DNA from: CAVYWD01 sp963772225
GTDB lineage: Bacteria; Myxococcota; Myxococcia; Myxococcales; UBA5297
Assembly (NCBI GenBank): GCA_963772225.1
Contig: CAVYWD010000011.1
Coordinates: forward strand, 1,054,001-1,118,000
Direction of reading: 5' to 3'
Length of the DNA stretch: 64,000 bases
The notes under the pieces are model-generated. The model saw nothing but the letters and a program-made list of their open reading frames with translations, ran no database searches and was not told where the DNA came from. Shown in pieces: positions 42,910 through 51,658 of the stretch (position 1 is the stretch's first letter; each line of letters begins with the position of its first letter). The position numbers and the translations under genes were made by a program.

Positions 42910-43137
42910 GCCCTTCCCCCTCCCCAGCACCGCATGTGACGCGACGATAGCGGGGGGGTCTGACATCCGCCGACGAGCGCGGCGCGAAGAAGCGCGAAGA
43001 AGCGCGGGACGCCATTCACCCTGCCGGGTTAGCGATCACCGCGCTCTCTGGCTCGCTTTGACCTGGGGGCTTGCGCGGTACTGGGAACCGGAAGACGAAA
43101 GCTCGCTCCGCGGCGACCGTTTCAGTGGCAAGACGGC

Positions 43138-43245
43138 CGGGCCAAGGCCGTTCCGTCCCACGATCACTCGAAAATGAGGGGCCTTCTCGAAAAGACTGAA
43201 ACGCGTAGCTCCCGTCTGCCAGGCGCCCAGGTCGCTCCCGCGCAA
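43138..43245 (-). pseudogene. Decayed partial copy of the 40246-41658 lipoprotein gene
   Basis: The bases match 40593-40690 at roughly three in four positions. The translation keeps ATRFSLFEKAPHFRVIVG, compared with IYTVSISEKALFRVIVDG. There are several indels and no start or stop of its own. It sits between the REEG-repeat gene and the acyl-CoA synthetase, so the lipoprotein gene and its fragment flank the REEG-repeat gene. The remaining bases of 42910-43137 show nothing else. Confidence 0.7.
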
Positions 43246-43254
43246 AGGCCCCGA

Positions 43255-45528
43255 TTACCCGGGCTCGCCCGAGGCCCTTCGCTTCAGCCCGTAGGCGACG
43301 AGCCGATTGAGCGCCGCCATGGCGCGCTCGGCGGTGGCGAAGGTCGGCACGCCGCCCTCCTCCAGCGCCTCGGTGAACGGGCTGTACATCGTCCCGGCGT
43401 TCACCGAGACGACCAACGGCTTTGGCGACCGCTGGCTCTGCCGGATGATCCGCAAGGCGATGTTCTCGCGGTCCAGGCTCATCTCCTCGAGCCGCGTGTG
43501 GAGCATCACCGTGTGCGGCACGATGGACACGAAGAGGCAATCGACCGCCTCGTCGGCGAGCAAGAGCTCGATGCAGCGCTCGAAGAGCGCGTCGTCGGCC
43601 ATGGGCGTCAGGTCGAGAAAGGGGTTCACCGACGCGAACGAAGGCAGGGCGGCGCGCAGCTTGGCCGAGGTGTCGGGCGCGAGCTGCGCCAGCTCCAGCG
43701 CGCCGATGGAGTCGGCGGCGTAGGTGCTCTCGAAGCCGGCGTTGACCACGCCGGCGACGCGTCGGCCGCGGATCTCCTTGCGGCCCATGAGGGCGAAGGC
43801 GTTGATGAGGTCCTTGTGGTCGAGGATGTGCTCCGCGACGACGGCGCCGGCCTGCTCCAGGGCCGCCAGGGCTACCTTGTAGTCGCCGGTCATGGACGCG
43901 GTGTGCGAGGCGGCGGCGCGGGAGCCGGCGTCGGTGCGCCCCGCCTTGTAGACGATGACCGGCTTCTTCGCGCCGCGCACCGCCTCGAAGAACTTCCTGC
44001 CGCCGCAGGGCTTGAACCCCTCGATGTAGAACGCCAGGACATCGGTGTCCGGGTCCTGAAGGAAGTAGGCGGCGAGGTCCCCCGGGTCCACGTCGAGCTG
44101 GTTGCCGTAGCTGACGACGACGCGCGGGTAGATGGCGCTCTTGAGCCGGTCGATCTCGGCGATGCCGAGCGCGCCGCTCTGAGTGAGGAGCGCGACGTGG
44201 CTCTCGGGCTTGGGCCGGTACTCGAGCTTCGACTCCGGGATGAAGAGCGTGTTGAGGCCTGGCTGCCGCTCGCTGGGCGCGCGAAAGATGCCCAGGCAGT
44301 TGGGGCCGACGACCCGGATGCCGGCGCTCCGGGCGGTCGCGAGGATGCGGTCCTCCAGCGACCGGTCCTGCTGCACCTCGCTGAACCCGCCGGGGATGAG
44401 GACGAGGCCGCGCGCGCCCTTCTGCTTCGCCTCGAGCGCGACCGCCGGCGCCGCGGCCGCCGGCACCGTCACCACCACCAGGTCCACCCGCCCCGGGACC
44501 TCGAGCAGGCTCCGGTAGAGCGGATACGTTGCTGTGCCAATCTTCGCTTCGCCTCCGCGCGGATTGACGAGGTAGAGGTCGCGCCGGCCGAGGCCGTGCA
44601 AGAGCGCGGCGATCTGGTTGCCGGTCTTCTCGGGGTCGGTCGCCGACGCGCCGATCACCGCCACGCCCTCGGGCCAAAAGAGCGGCTCGAGCCCGGCCGC
44701 GTTCGCCGGGGCTTGGAGCGGGAGCGCCTCCGCCCTGGGGAGAAAGTGCGCGAGGCCGTCGACGGCCACCAGGTTCTCCTCGTCGTCGAAGACGAACGGG
44801 TTCACCTCCAGCTCCGAGAGGATGTAGGGCGGCGGGTCGGGGTTGAGGCTCGAGGTGCGCGCGAAGAGGGCGCTGAGCCGGTGGATGGCGTCGGCGAGCT
44901 TCTCGGCGCGGCTGAGCGCGCCCTCCTCCTGATACTTGCGGTAGATGGACGTGCCCTCGAGGAGCTCGCGGCACTCTTCCCGGGTCAGCGGGAGCAGGCG
45001 GACATTGGGCGCGGAGAAGTGCCGCGCGAAGTGCTCGGCGTCGGCCCCGCCCTTGCTAAACGAGACCAGGGGCCCGAAGGCCAGGTTCTCCTTGAGGCCG
45101 ATCAGCGCCTCGTTCCCCAGCTCCTTGGAGTACTCGACGAAGCTCGTCAGCAAGAAGCCCTCGAGGCGCGGGGCCGCCTTCGCGAACTTTGGGTGGGCGA
45201 GGACCGCCTCGCGCATGCGCACCATGGCCGCACGCACGCGCTCGCGGTCGCGCATGACCTTCTGCACGCCGCCGACGGCGCTCTTGTGCGGGATGTCGCC
45301 GGAGACGATCTTCAACATCACGTGGGACGAGCCGAACTCCGACAGCGCCCCGGCCGCCAGGTCCTCGGGCCGGCGCACGAAATGGCAGGTCGGGGTCTGC
45401 AGACCCACCGACCGCAGGATGGCGTAGACCTCGTGCTCGTGCAGGAAGTCGCGGCCCTCGGCGGCCGCCGTCGCGAGCAGGGAGTCGATGCCGTCGAACA
45501 AGAGCCCCTCGAGCAAATCTTGGCGCAT
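43255..45528 (-). CDS. NDP-forming acyl-CoA synthetase (fused subunits)
   Basis: 757 residues from ATG 45528; an ATG 11 codons earlier is possible. The N-terminal ATP-grasp part has MLKIVSGDIPHKSAVGGVQK and ELEVNPFVF. It is followed by the CoA-binding domain (VAVIGASATDPEKTGNQIAA) and ligase domain, with the phosphohistidine loop SHTASMTGDYK and SGALGIAEIDRL. The order beta-like then alpha-like is the reversed fusion found in many bacteria. It converts acyl-CoA and NDP to acid and NTP, or the reverse. The acid is unknown; aryl or branched acids would fit iorAB-paaK nearby. Confidence 0.92.
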   Translation of the reverse strand: MRQDLLEGLLFDGIDSLLATAAAEGRDFLHEHEVYAILRSVGLQTPTCHFVRRPEDLAAGALSEFGSSHVMLKIVSGDIPHKSAVGGVQKVMRDRERVRAAMVRMREAVLAHPKFAKAAPRLEGFLLTSFVEYSKELGNEALIGLKENLAFGPLVSFSKGGADAEHFARHFSAPNVRLLPLTREECRELLEGTSIYRKYQEEGALSRAEKLADAIHRLSALFARTSSLNPDPPPYILSELEVNPFVFDDEENLVAVDGLAHFLPRAEALPLQAPANAAGLEPLFWPEGVAVIGASATDPEKTGNQIAALLHGLGRRDLYLVNPRGGEAKIGTATYPLYRSLLEVPGRVDLVVVTVPAAAAPAVALEAKQKGARGLVLIPGGFSEVQQDRSLEDRILATARSAGIRVVGPNCLGIFRAPSERQPGLNTLFIPESKLEYRPKPESHVALLTQSGALGIAEIDRLKSAIYPRVVVSYGNQLDVDPGDLAAYFLQDPDTDVLAFYIEGFKPCGGRKFFEAVRGAKKPVIVYKAGRTDAGSRAAASHTASMTGDYKVALAALEQAGAVVAEHILDHKDLINAFALMGRKEIRGRRVAGVVNAGFESTYAADSIGALELAQLAPDTSAKLRAALPSFASVNPFLDLTPMADDALFERCIELLLADEAVDCLFVSIVPHTVMLHTRLEEMSLDRENIALRIIRQSQRSPKPLVVSVNAGTMYSPFTEALEEGGVPTFATAERAMAALNRLVAYGLKRRASGEPG

Positions 45529-45781
45529 GCCACTTGGCCTTTCTTTCTCGCTCCAGAGCATGGAGGACGGGCTCGAAGCGGCGCAAGCCCTCCGGGCTGC
45601 CGCCGAGCGCCCACCTGCTCATTCGAACCTGCTCATTCCAGAGACCGCGCCGCTCGGCGCCGGTGTATCCTCACGGCCCGGCGCGCGGCGCTCTTTGCGC
45701 GCGAGGCGCTTCACCGTCGACAGACCCCTATCGAAGCAGCGCGGGCGCTCAGGCCTCCTCCCGAAGCTGCTGGAGCTCACC

Positions 45782-47599
45782 ATGCGCTGGCCGCTCGTGC
45801 TCTCCTGTCTGCTGCTCGCCGCACTGCCGGGCTGCAAGAAGAATCCGAACAGCGTCAAGGACCAGGCCGCGGCGCTGCAGAGCGCCAAGACGAGCGCCGA
45901 GCGCGGCAAAGCCATCGAGAACCTGAAGCGCATCGCGTCCGCGCCGGGGGGCTCCAAGGACGCCGTGGCCGCGCTCGCCAAAGGCCTCTTGGGCGCCAAG
46001 CCCAAGGTCAAGATGGAGGTAACCCAGGCCCTGGTCGACCTCAAGGACCCTTCAACCGCGGTCGCCATCGCCGGCGCGCTCGACCCGACCGCCGGCGCGC
46101 GCGGCGGAGAGGTGAATGCCGCCAACGAGAAGCTCCTGCGCGCGCTGGGCGACCTGGGCGAGCCGAGCGTCGCTCCCGCGGTCGTTCGTTTCGCGCGGGA
46201 GAGCCCCGACGACCGGGTGAAGGTCGAGGCCATCGCCGCGCTCGGGAAGCTTCGAAACCCCGCCGCGGTGCCGGCGCTCGTCGAGCTGGCCACCGACGAG
46301 CAACAGGAGCTGAGCGTCAACTCCCGCGCGCTCCAGGCGCTGGCCGCCATCAACGCCCCGGAGGCCCTGCCCGCGTACTTCAAGATGCTCTTCGCGGACC
46401 GCAAGGGGGCCTCGTTCTACTTCGAGGCGTGGCAGGGCCTCTTCCGCCTGCGCGAGGCCAGCTTCGATCGCCTGCTCCAGCTGCTCAACGGCCGCGACAA
46501 GGAGTGCTCGGAGATCGCCGCCAAGCACGACCTCCTCCCGCCCGCGCTCCTCGGGAAAGCCGCGGAGATGGAGGGCGACCTCCAGGACCCGCGCGCGATT
46601 CCCGCGCTCGAGAAGCTCCTCGCGTACACCTGGCGCGACAAGGCCCACGAAAACCTGCAGGAGACCACGGCGCGCATGGTCCGTCAGTCGGCGGCGGAGG
46701 CGCTGGGGCGGCTGCGCGCGCGCGCCGCGGTCGACGCGCTCGCCGACGCGCTGGAGACCGAGGAAGCCCGCGACACCCACGTCACCGCGCTGGCGCGCAT
46801 CGGGGACCCGGCCGTCCTGCCCAGGCTCGTGGCCTGCGCGTCCACCGGGCACTGGGGCCAGCGCGACGCCTGCCTCCAGGGGCTGGCGCTGATGGGCGGG
46901 CCCGCGGAGGCCAAGCTCTTCGACCGGTTTCTCAAGGACGAGAAGGGGCACTTCGCGAAGGAGTGCAAGGACGCGGGCAACTCCCCCGAGGACTGCGCGA
47001 GCCAGGCCGACAAGGAGCTCGAGAGCCGCGCGCGGAACGCGAACGCCTACCGGGCGGTCATCTCCTCGCTCGGGAGCTGCTCGGAAACGGCGTGCCTGGA
47101 GAAGGGCTTGCGGGATGCCGACCCGGTGGCGCGCCAGCGGGCGGCCTACCAGCTCGCCCAGCGCGGCGCCGTCGACTCGGTCCCGGCGCTGCTCGCCGCC
47201 GTCCGAGAGCCGCTCAAGACCGACGCCGACGCCCACCCGCGCGTCGCCGCGGTGCTCGCCGCCGAGTGGCTCGTGGAGCGCGACCCCGCCGCGCGCGCCC
47301 GCTTCCGCGGGGAGGTTCCCGAGTTGCAGAAGCTGATCGAGAGCGAGTCCGGAAAGGTGGCGGGGCGAAATACCGTGGAGGACCTGCGCCGGCTCGTGGA
47401 CCTCCTGGAGAACGGCCGGTCCACGCCGTCGTCCGCCGGCCCCGCGGCCGCCGCGGCGCCAGGGCCCGCCGAGGCGGCGCCGGCGAAGCCCACCCCGGTC
47501 AAGGCCAGCGGAACGAAGGCGGGGGCGACCCACAAGAAGGGGAAGCTCGCCAAGAAGACCCGGCATTCGTCTCAAGGATTCGCGGCCCCTCGGCCCTGA
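45782..47599 (+). CDS. HEAT-repeat lipoprotein
   Basis: 605 residues from ATG 45782. Lipobox ALPGC follows a clear signal peptide. Many HEAT/PBS-lyase-like repeats are seen: AVAALAKGLLGAKPKVKMEV, AVPALVELATDEQQELSVNS, AAEALGRLRARAAVDALADA and ARIGDPAVLPRLVACAST. The tail is Pro/Ala/Lys-rich. Probably a periplasmic or surface scaffold for protein-protein contacts. It stands alone on the plus strand; two more HEAT proteins are in the operon at 49351-51601. Confidence 0.9.
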   Translation: MRWPLVLSCLLLAALPGCKKNPNSVKDQAAALQSAKTSAERGKAIENLKRIASAPGGSKDAVAALAKGLLGAKPKVKMEVTQALVDLKDPSTAVAIAGALDPTAGARGGEVNAANEKLLRALGDLGEPSVAPAVVRFARESPDDRVKVEAIAALGKLRNPAAVPALVELATDEQQELSVNSRALQALAAINAPEALPAYFKMLFADRKGASFYFEAWQGLFRLREASFDRLLQLLNGRDKECSEIAAKHDLLPPALLGKAAEMEGDLQDPRAIPALEKLLAYTWRDKAHENLQETTARMVRQSAAEALGRLRARAAVDALADALETEEARDTHVTALARIGDPAVLPRLVACASTGHWGQRDACLQGLALMGGPAEAKLFDRFLKDEKGHFAKECKDAGNSPEDCASQADKELESRARNANAYRAVISSLGSCSETACLEKGLRDADPVARQRAAYQLAQRGAVDSVPALLAAVREPLKTDADAHPRVAAVLAAEWLVERDPAARARFRGEVPELQKLIESESGKVAGRNTVEDLRRLVDLLENGRSTPSSAGPAAAAAPGPAEAAPAKPTPVKASGTKAGATHKKGKLAKKTRHSSQGFAAPRP

Positions 47600-47647
47600 G
47601 CCGCCGGCGCACAGTCGGACGAAAGGCTTTCGCGCGAGGAGCGCCAG

Positions 47648-47735
47648 CCCCGGAACGGCGGCGCCGGCGGTCGTCCCGCGCTCCGACGGTCTGGACCCGG
47701 CCCGGTCGATCGGCAGCTCACCGGCGCGACGGGAG
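47648..47735. repeat. Dispersed repeat, copy 1
   Basis: About 88 bp just downstream of the HEAT lipoprotein, similar to 49243-49318 in the same orientation. They share CGCGCTCCGA, GCCCGGTCGAT and CCGGCGCGACGGGAG in order, with small gaps. Confidence 0.6.
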
Positions 47736-47998
47736 ACCCGCCGACAGGGGGCCGCGACTCCGGGGTCGGCTCGCGGCTGCGCTCACTCGCCCTGCTCCGA
47801 GAGGAGCGCTCCAGCCGCTCGCGGATGAAGTGCCGGCCTTCGAGCTCAAAAACCGGGTCCTCGTCGAGGGCGAGCGGCTCGCCCGGCTTGCCTTGAACGA
47901 AATGGCATTCACGCAATGCCGAGACATGCGGCTTTGCGCACGACTCCTTCGCCTTTCGCGTTCCTTCAGGTTGCCTGCCGCAAGAAAGCCGCGCGGGC

Positions 47999-48028
47999 TT
48001 GACTTCATATTCTCGGTCGCGCTAGGTT
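47999..48028 (+). promoter_or_regulatory. Possible promoter in an A+T-rich patch
   Basis: TTGACT at 47999-48004 is followed 18 bp later by TAGGTT, in the most A+T-rich stretch of the window (about 48000-48060). It lies some 270 bp upstream of the small Cys-rich lipoprotein gene. The -10 match is weak. The rest of 47736-48293 has no gene. Confidence 0.25.
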
Positions 48029-48293
48029 TTATTTGATCTTTGAATATTTCAGTCGCGTGGAGTTCGAGGGAGCCGACCGGACGCTAGACCGCGCCTGGCG
48101 TGCGTGAAGTTGGTCCGAGGCCGCTTTTGTTTGGGGGGCGTTCACCGGCACCCCAATTGGAAGCTTGGATGGCGCGATGCATCGCGATTTGTCGCCGATT
48201 CTTCGGCGTCAAGGTCTAGCTATTCTCATTCATTGCAGCTCTTGAGATTCCGTTGGGAGGCGTTTCACCGAAGCGAAACCAAAGGAGAGGACA

Positions 48294-48683
48294 ATGCAAG
48301 CGAATCGGTTAAAGGCCTTGCCGGGAATGGGGTCCATCGCGGCGGTCGCAGGAGTGGTCTTCTTGATGATTGCCGACCTTGCCGCCTGCGGCGCCGAGCC
48401 TTTGGAGCTGCAGTCTCCAGCGGCCAGCCGGAAGGCGAGCACCACGACGGGGGTTGTCGCCCAAGGCATCTGCGAAGGTAACGCCACCTCACCGTGCGAC
48501 GGGGACGGCGAACCTGATCCCGAACCCGGCCCGCGCACTCTCAAGCCGACCTGCCCCATGATGTGGGAATGCGAAAGCACGAGCAGCTACTACGCAACGA
48601 GCTCGGCGTGCCGCGCCGACCCCGCGTGCGACGGCACTTGCTACCGGGACTATAAGTGCAGCAAGAACTGCTATTGCCCCTGA
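48294..48683 (+). CDS. Small secreted Cys-rich lipoprotein
   Basis: 129 residues, start ATG 48294 with GGAGAGG about 5 nt upstream. A long signal peptide (AAVAGVVFLMIADLAAC) ends in a lipobox. After a linker with Asp/Pro repeats (DGDGEPDPEPGPR) the last 45 residues hold nine cysteines: CPMMWECEST, SACRADPACDGTCYRDYKCS and NCYCP. That packing suggests a disulfide-knotted mini-domain. No family recognised. The role could be an adhesion module, inhibitor or secreted peptide. Confidence 0.85.
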   Translation: MQANRLKALPGMGSIAAVAGVVFLMIADLAACGAEPLELQSPAASRKASTTTGVVAQGICEGNATSPCDGDGEPDPEPGPRTLKPTCPMMWECESTSSYYATSSACRADPACDGTCYRDYKCSKNCYCP

Positions 48684-48727
48684 GATGGTGATGTTGGAAG
48701 CGGTTTCCGGCCGCGTCTAGGGCCGAC

Positions 48728-49009
48728 GTGGCCGTACGGAACGGCAAAACGATCACGTGCTTCCCGAACCGCCGCAGGGCGCCGCCTGGATGCAACGGGG
48801 CGGCGCCCTCGCGGTCTTTCCCCACCTTGGCCAAAGCGGGCTCCGAAACCCTCGGGCTCAGCCACGAGGATTTGAAGAAGAACCGCGTCTGCGTCGAGTA
48901 CTTCAATCCCGACCTCGCGCACGTGTTGAAGCTTCCCGAGGTGGAGGCGAAATACCTGGCGCACGCGACGCTAAGGACCTTTCAGGTCCAACGTGGTCCA
49001 CCTTTGCAT
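48728..49009 (+). pseudogene. Unrecognised coding remnant
   Basis: A plus-strand frame reads plausibly protein-like: LGLSHEDLKKNRVCVEYFNP and LAHVLKLPEVEAKYLAHATL. The sense appears to fade after about 49010, and there is no convincing ribosome-binding site at GTG 48728. No family recognised. Between here and 49350 lie only the second dispersed repeat and a G11 tract. Confidence 0.3.
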
Positions 49010-49160
49010 GAAGAGGCAGCCGGATTGATCATGGCCGTGAGGTCTCCAGCGTCGGTTCTCTGTCCCAACACAGCGGGCGGTCCCGACTGCCCGACCTTGC
49101 CCGCCGACGGCTCGGCTATCCAGATCCGCGCGGACGCGAGCGCAGCCGTCTCGGTCGCTT

Positions 49161-49171
49161 GGGGGGGGGGG
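49161..49171. repeat. Homopolymer of 11 G
   Basis: An uninterrupted run of 11 G, the longest in the window, in a region without an intact gene. Such runs vary in length by slippage and are prone to sequencing error. Confidence 0.9.
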
Positions 49172-49242
49172 TGGGAGGAACCTTCCAGGCAAGCAAGGCC
49201 AAAGCCGCGGCTCTGGGCGAGCATCCCCACCAGGCCCTGGTG

Positions 49243-49318
49243 CCCCGAACGGCGGCACCCTCGCGCTCCGAAAATCTGGACTGCCCGGTCGATTGGCCAC
49301 TCGCCGGCGCGACGGGAG
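49243..49318. repeat. Dispersed repeat, copy 2
   Basis: Partner of 47648-47735. It lies just beyond the 3' end of the minus-strand HEAT operon. Confidence 0.6.
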
Positions 49319-49350
49319 TCCTCCCGAATCACCGCGCTGGCCGGCCCCGC

Positions 49351-50106
49351 TCAGGGCTGCTTCGCCCCGAGCCGGACCACGGCCGCCGCGGCCCAAAGCC
49401 GCAGGGTCGGGTCCGGGGAGTCGAGCTTCGCCTCCAAGAGGCGCAGATCCTCGGCGGACCCGAGCTTGGCCAAGGTCTTTGCGGCCAGGACGGGGTCGCC
49501 CTCGCGCCCGCCCGTAAGGACCTTGCGGCTCCAACGATTGCTCCCCTCCTTCGCGAGACCTTTTCGCTCCGGGCTCCCGCGCTCGGCGAGCGCCTTTGCG
49601 CCCGCGGCGTCGCCCAAGTCCTGGAGCGCGAACGCCGCCGCCAGAGCGACCTCAGGGCGAGAGTCTACGAGCGCCCTCTTCAGCGCCGGCGCAAGCGACC
49701 GGTCGCCGCACGCGCCCGCGGCCTTGGCGAGCTCCGCCCGCACCAGGAAGCCCTTCTCCTTCTCCAGCGCCTCGCCCACGGCCGGCGCCGCGCGGGCGTC
49801 GCGCAGGGCCGCCAGCCCCTTGGCCGCGCCGAAGCGCAGCTCGCCTTCGACGGCGCGCAGGCCGTCCAGGAGCTTGCCGAGCGCGTCGCCGCGGCCGGAG
49901 GCGCCCAGGGCCGCGAGCGCCTCGCCGCGGGCGGCGACCTCCTTGGCCGAGAGCGCCTCGTCGAGGATGGCGTCGGCGCGCTCCTGCGCTTTCGCCGGGC
50001 GCGCCTCGCGCGCCGAGGCGGGCGCCGCCTGAGCTCCGGGTCGGGCCGAAGAGCACGCCGCCGCCGCGGCGCAGGTGAGGACGAGAGCCGCGCGGCGCAG
50101 GATCAT
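49351..50106 (-). CDS. HEAT-repeat lipoprotein (last gene of SPFH/HEAT operon)
   Basis: 251 residues. Signal peptide with lipobox AAAAACSS. HEAT-like helices repeat every 30 or so residues: ARGEALAALGASGRGDALGK, LRFGAAKGLAALRDARAAPA and PEVALAAAFALQDLGDAAGA. Its ATG overlaps the stop of the HAMP-like gene (ATGA). Likely a periplasmic adaptor for the complex encoded upstream. Confidence 0.85.
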   Translation of the reverse strand: MILRRAALVLTCAAAAACSSARPGAQAAPASAREARPAKAQERADAILDEALSAKEVAARGEALAALGASGRGDALGKLLDGLRAVEGELRFGAAKGLAALRDARAAPAVGEALEKEKGFLVRAELAKAAGACGDRSLAPALKRALVDSRPEVALAAAFALQDLGDAAGAKALAERGSPERKGLAKEGSNRWSRKVLTGGREGDPVLAAKTLAKLGSAEDLRLLEAKLDSPDPTLRLWAAAAVVRLGAKQP

Positions 50107-50864
50107 CGGCGCTCGCCAGCGAGCTCGTCGAGGACGAGCGGCCGCTCCCGGAGCGAGGCCCGCAGCGCCTCCATCCGCTCGACCAGCTCCGCCGGGGCCT
50201 GCGCCGCGCGCGCCCGCTCGATGAGCTGCTGCAGGGCGCCCTCGGCGGTGCGCTGCGAGTCGCGGATGCGGTCGAGCATGCGGGTGAACTCCAGGAAGAG
50301 GTCCTGGAGCTCGTCGCCCTTGCGCAGGTGCGTCGGACCTTTGAGCGGGCCGTTGCCCACCTGGCTCATGAGGACCTTGAGCCGGAAGATGGGGCCGGCG
50401 ACCCGGTGCGTGGTCACGATGGAGAGCAGCGCCACCAGGCCGATGAGCAGCGCGAGCCCGCCGAGGATGGCGAGGTTCGTGGCCCGCTGCTGGCGTTTGA
50501 GCGACTCGGCCTGCGCGATGATGGCGTCCCGCTCCCGGTCGTAGCGCGCGTCAAGGTCGGTGGAGAGCTCGCGCAGGCGCGCGGGGAACGCCGGGTCGTC
50601 GAAGCGCTCGAGGAGCTGGTTCGTGAGCGCGGCCGCGCCCAGCTCCTTGCTGGTCTGCGCGGCCTGCGAGCGGGCCTCCACCGCCTTCTGCGCCTCCTCG
50701 AGGAGCTGGCTCGAGGTGCGCCAAAGGAAGGCGCCCAAAGGCAGCGCGACGACCGCCGCCGCCGCCATCGTGACCAGCGCGCCCTTGAGCTGGAAGCGCG
50801 CGTCGAGCAGGTAATTTCCCAGGTGCCGGCGAGCGAACCCCGGGCGTTCGGGCTCTGCGTTCAT
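50103..50864 (-). CDS. Two-TM HAMP-like signalling or scaffold protein
   Basis: 253 residues from ATG 50864, overlapping the previous stop. TM1 is about 31-52 (GALVTMAAAAVVALPLGAFL). A roughly 90-residue periplasmic helical segment follows, then TM2 (LAILGGLALLIGLVALLSIV) and HRVAGPIFRLKVLMSQVGNG, which reads as a HAMP entry with the conserved Pro. The tail is coiled-coil (DELQDLFLEFTRMLDRIRDS). No methyl-accepting, kinase or cyclase domain follows, so the output is unknown. Similar stand-alone HAMP proteins are common in myxobacteria. Confidence 0.82.
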   Translation of the reverse strand: MNAEPERPGFARRHLGNYLLDARFQLKGALVTMAAAAVVALPLGAFLWRTSSQLLEEAQKAVEARSQAAQTSKELGAAALTNQLLERFDDPAFPARLRELSTDLDARYDRERDAIIAQAESLKRQQRATNLAILGGLALLIGLVALLSIVTTHRVAGPIFRLKVLMSQVGNGPLKGPTHLRKGDELQDLFLEFTRMLDRIRDSQRTAEGALQQLIERARAAQAPAELVERMEALRASLRERPLVLDELAGERR

Positions 50865-51601
50865 GGCTGGCTCCATTCGAGCATCTTGGCGGCCCGCTCG
50901 ACGGCGCGCGGCGCCAGCAGGCGAATCAGCGTCTCGGGGTCCCCGCCCTGGGCGCCCAGCTCCACCTCTTCCAGCATGGTGCGGTCGGGGTATCGCAGGA
51001 AGAGCACGTCCATGCTCACGACGCCGCCGGGCTCGGCCTTGAGCGAGACGCTGAACTGGTAGGCCCTTAAACTTCCCCGGCGGATCACCTCGTTCGCCGC
51101 TTCCCGGGTCTCGCCCTTGGGCGCGACGAGCACGCCTTCCGTCTTCGCGAGCGCGGCGTAAAGCTCGCGCTCGGCGGCGGCCGCGGCGCCCGAGCCGGGG
51201 TCTCCGGCCCAGGACTGGATGGTCCCGAGTGAGACGTAAATGCGCGGCCGCGCCTTGGCCTCGAGCGAGGCCAGCGCGGCGCTCACCTCGGCGCGGGCGG
51301 AGGGGTCGGCCTCGCGGTGCTGACGAAGGCAGCCCAGCGCGAGGGCGCCGCCGACCGAGCCCAGCGCCCGGGCCACGGCTGCGCGGACGAGCGGGCTCGC
51401 GTCCGAGAGGGCCTCGCAGAGCAAAGGGACGGCCTGCGGGCTCTTGACGGCCGCGAGGACCAGGGCCGCCTGCGCCCTGACGCGCGGGTCCTTGGCGGCG
51501 GTCAGCTGGCCGCGCGCGAACTCGAGGCGGCCGTCGGGGGCGGCCGCTCCGAGGAGGAGAAAGCCGGTGGCGACGAGGGGAATGACCGGGGTGCGAGCCA
51601 T
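50861..51601 (-). CDS. Secreted HEAT-repeat protein with C-terminal beta domain
   Basis: 246 residues. Signal peptide to about residue 21, then HEAT repeats (RVRAQAALVLAAVKSPQAVP, SPLVRAAVARALGSVGGALA). A different C-terminal domain of about 110 residues starts RPRIYVSLGTIQSW and includes YQFSVSLKAEPGGVVSMDVL. That domain resembles one found in other myxobacterial HEAT proteins but has no name I can give. The stop overlaps the HAMP-like gene start. Confidence 0.85.
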   Translation of the reverse strand: MARTPVIPLVATGFLLLGAAAPDGRLEFARGQLTAAKDPRVRAQAALVLAAVKSPQAVPLLCEALSDASPLVRAAVARALGSVGGALALGCLRQHREADPSARAEVSAALASLEAKARPRIYVSLGTIQSWAGDPGSGAAAAAERELYAALAKTEGVLVAPKGETREAANEVIRRGSLRAYQFSVSLKAEPGGVVSMDVLFLRYPDRTMLEEVELGAQGGDPETLIRLLAPRAVERAAKMLEWSQP

Positions 51602-51658
51602 GGGCTTCTGCCATGATACCCCGCCGGCGAGCGAGGGGCTTGAGCGGCGCGCCGACCC

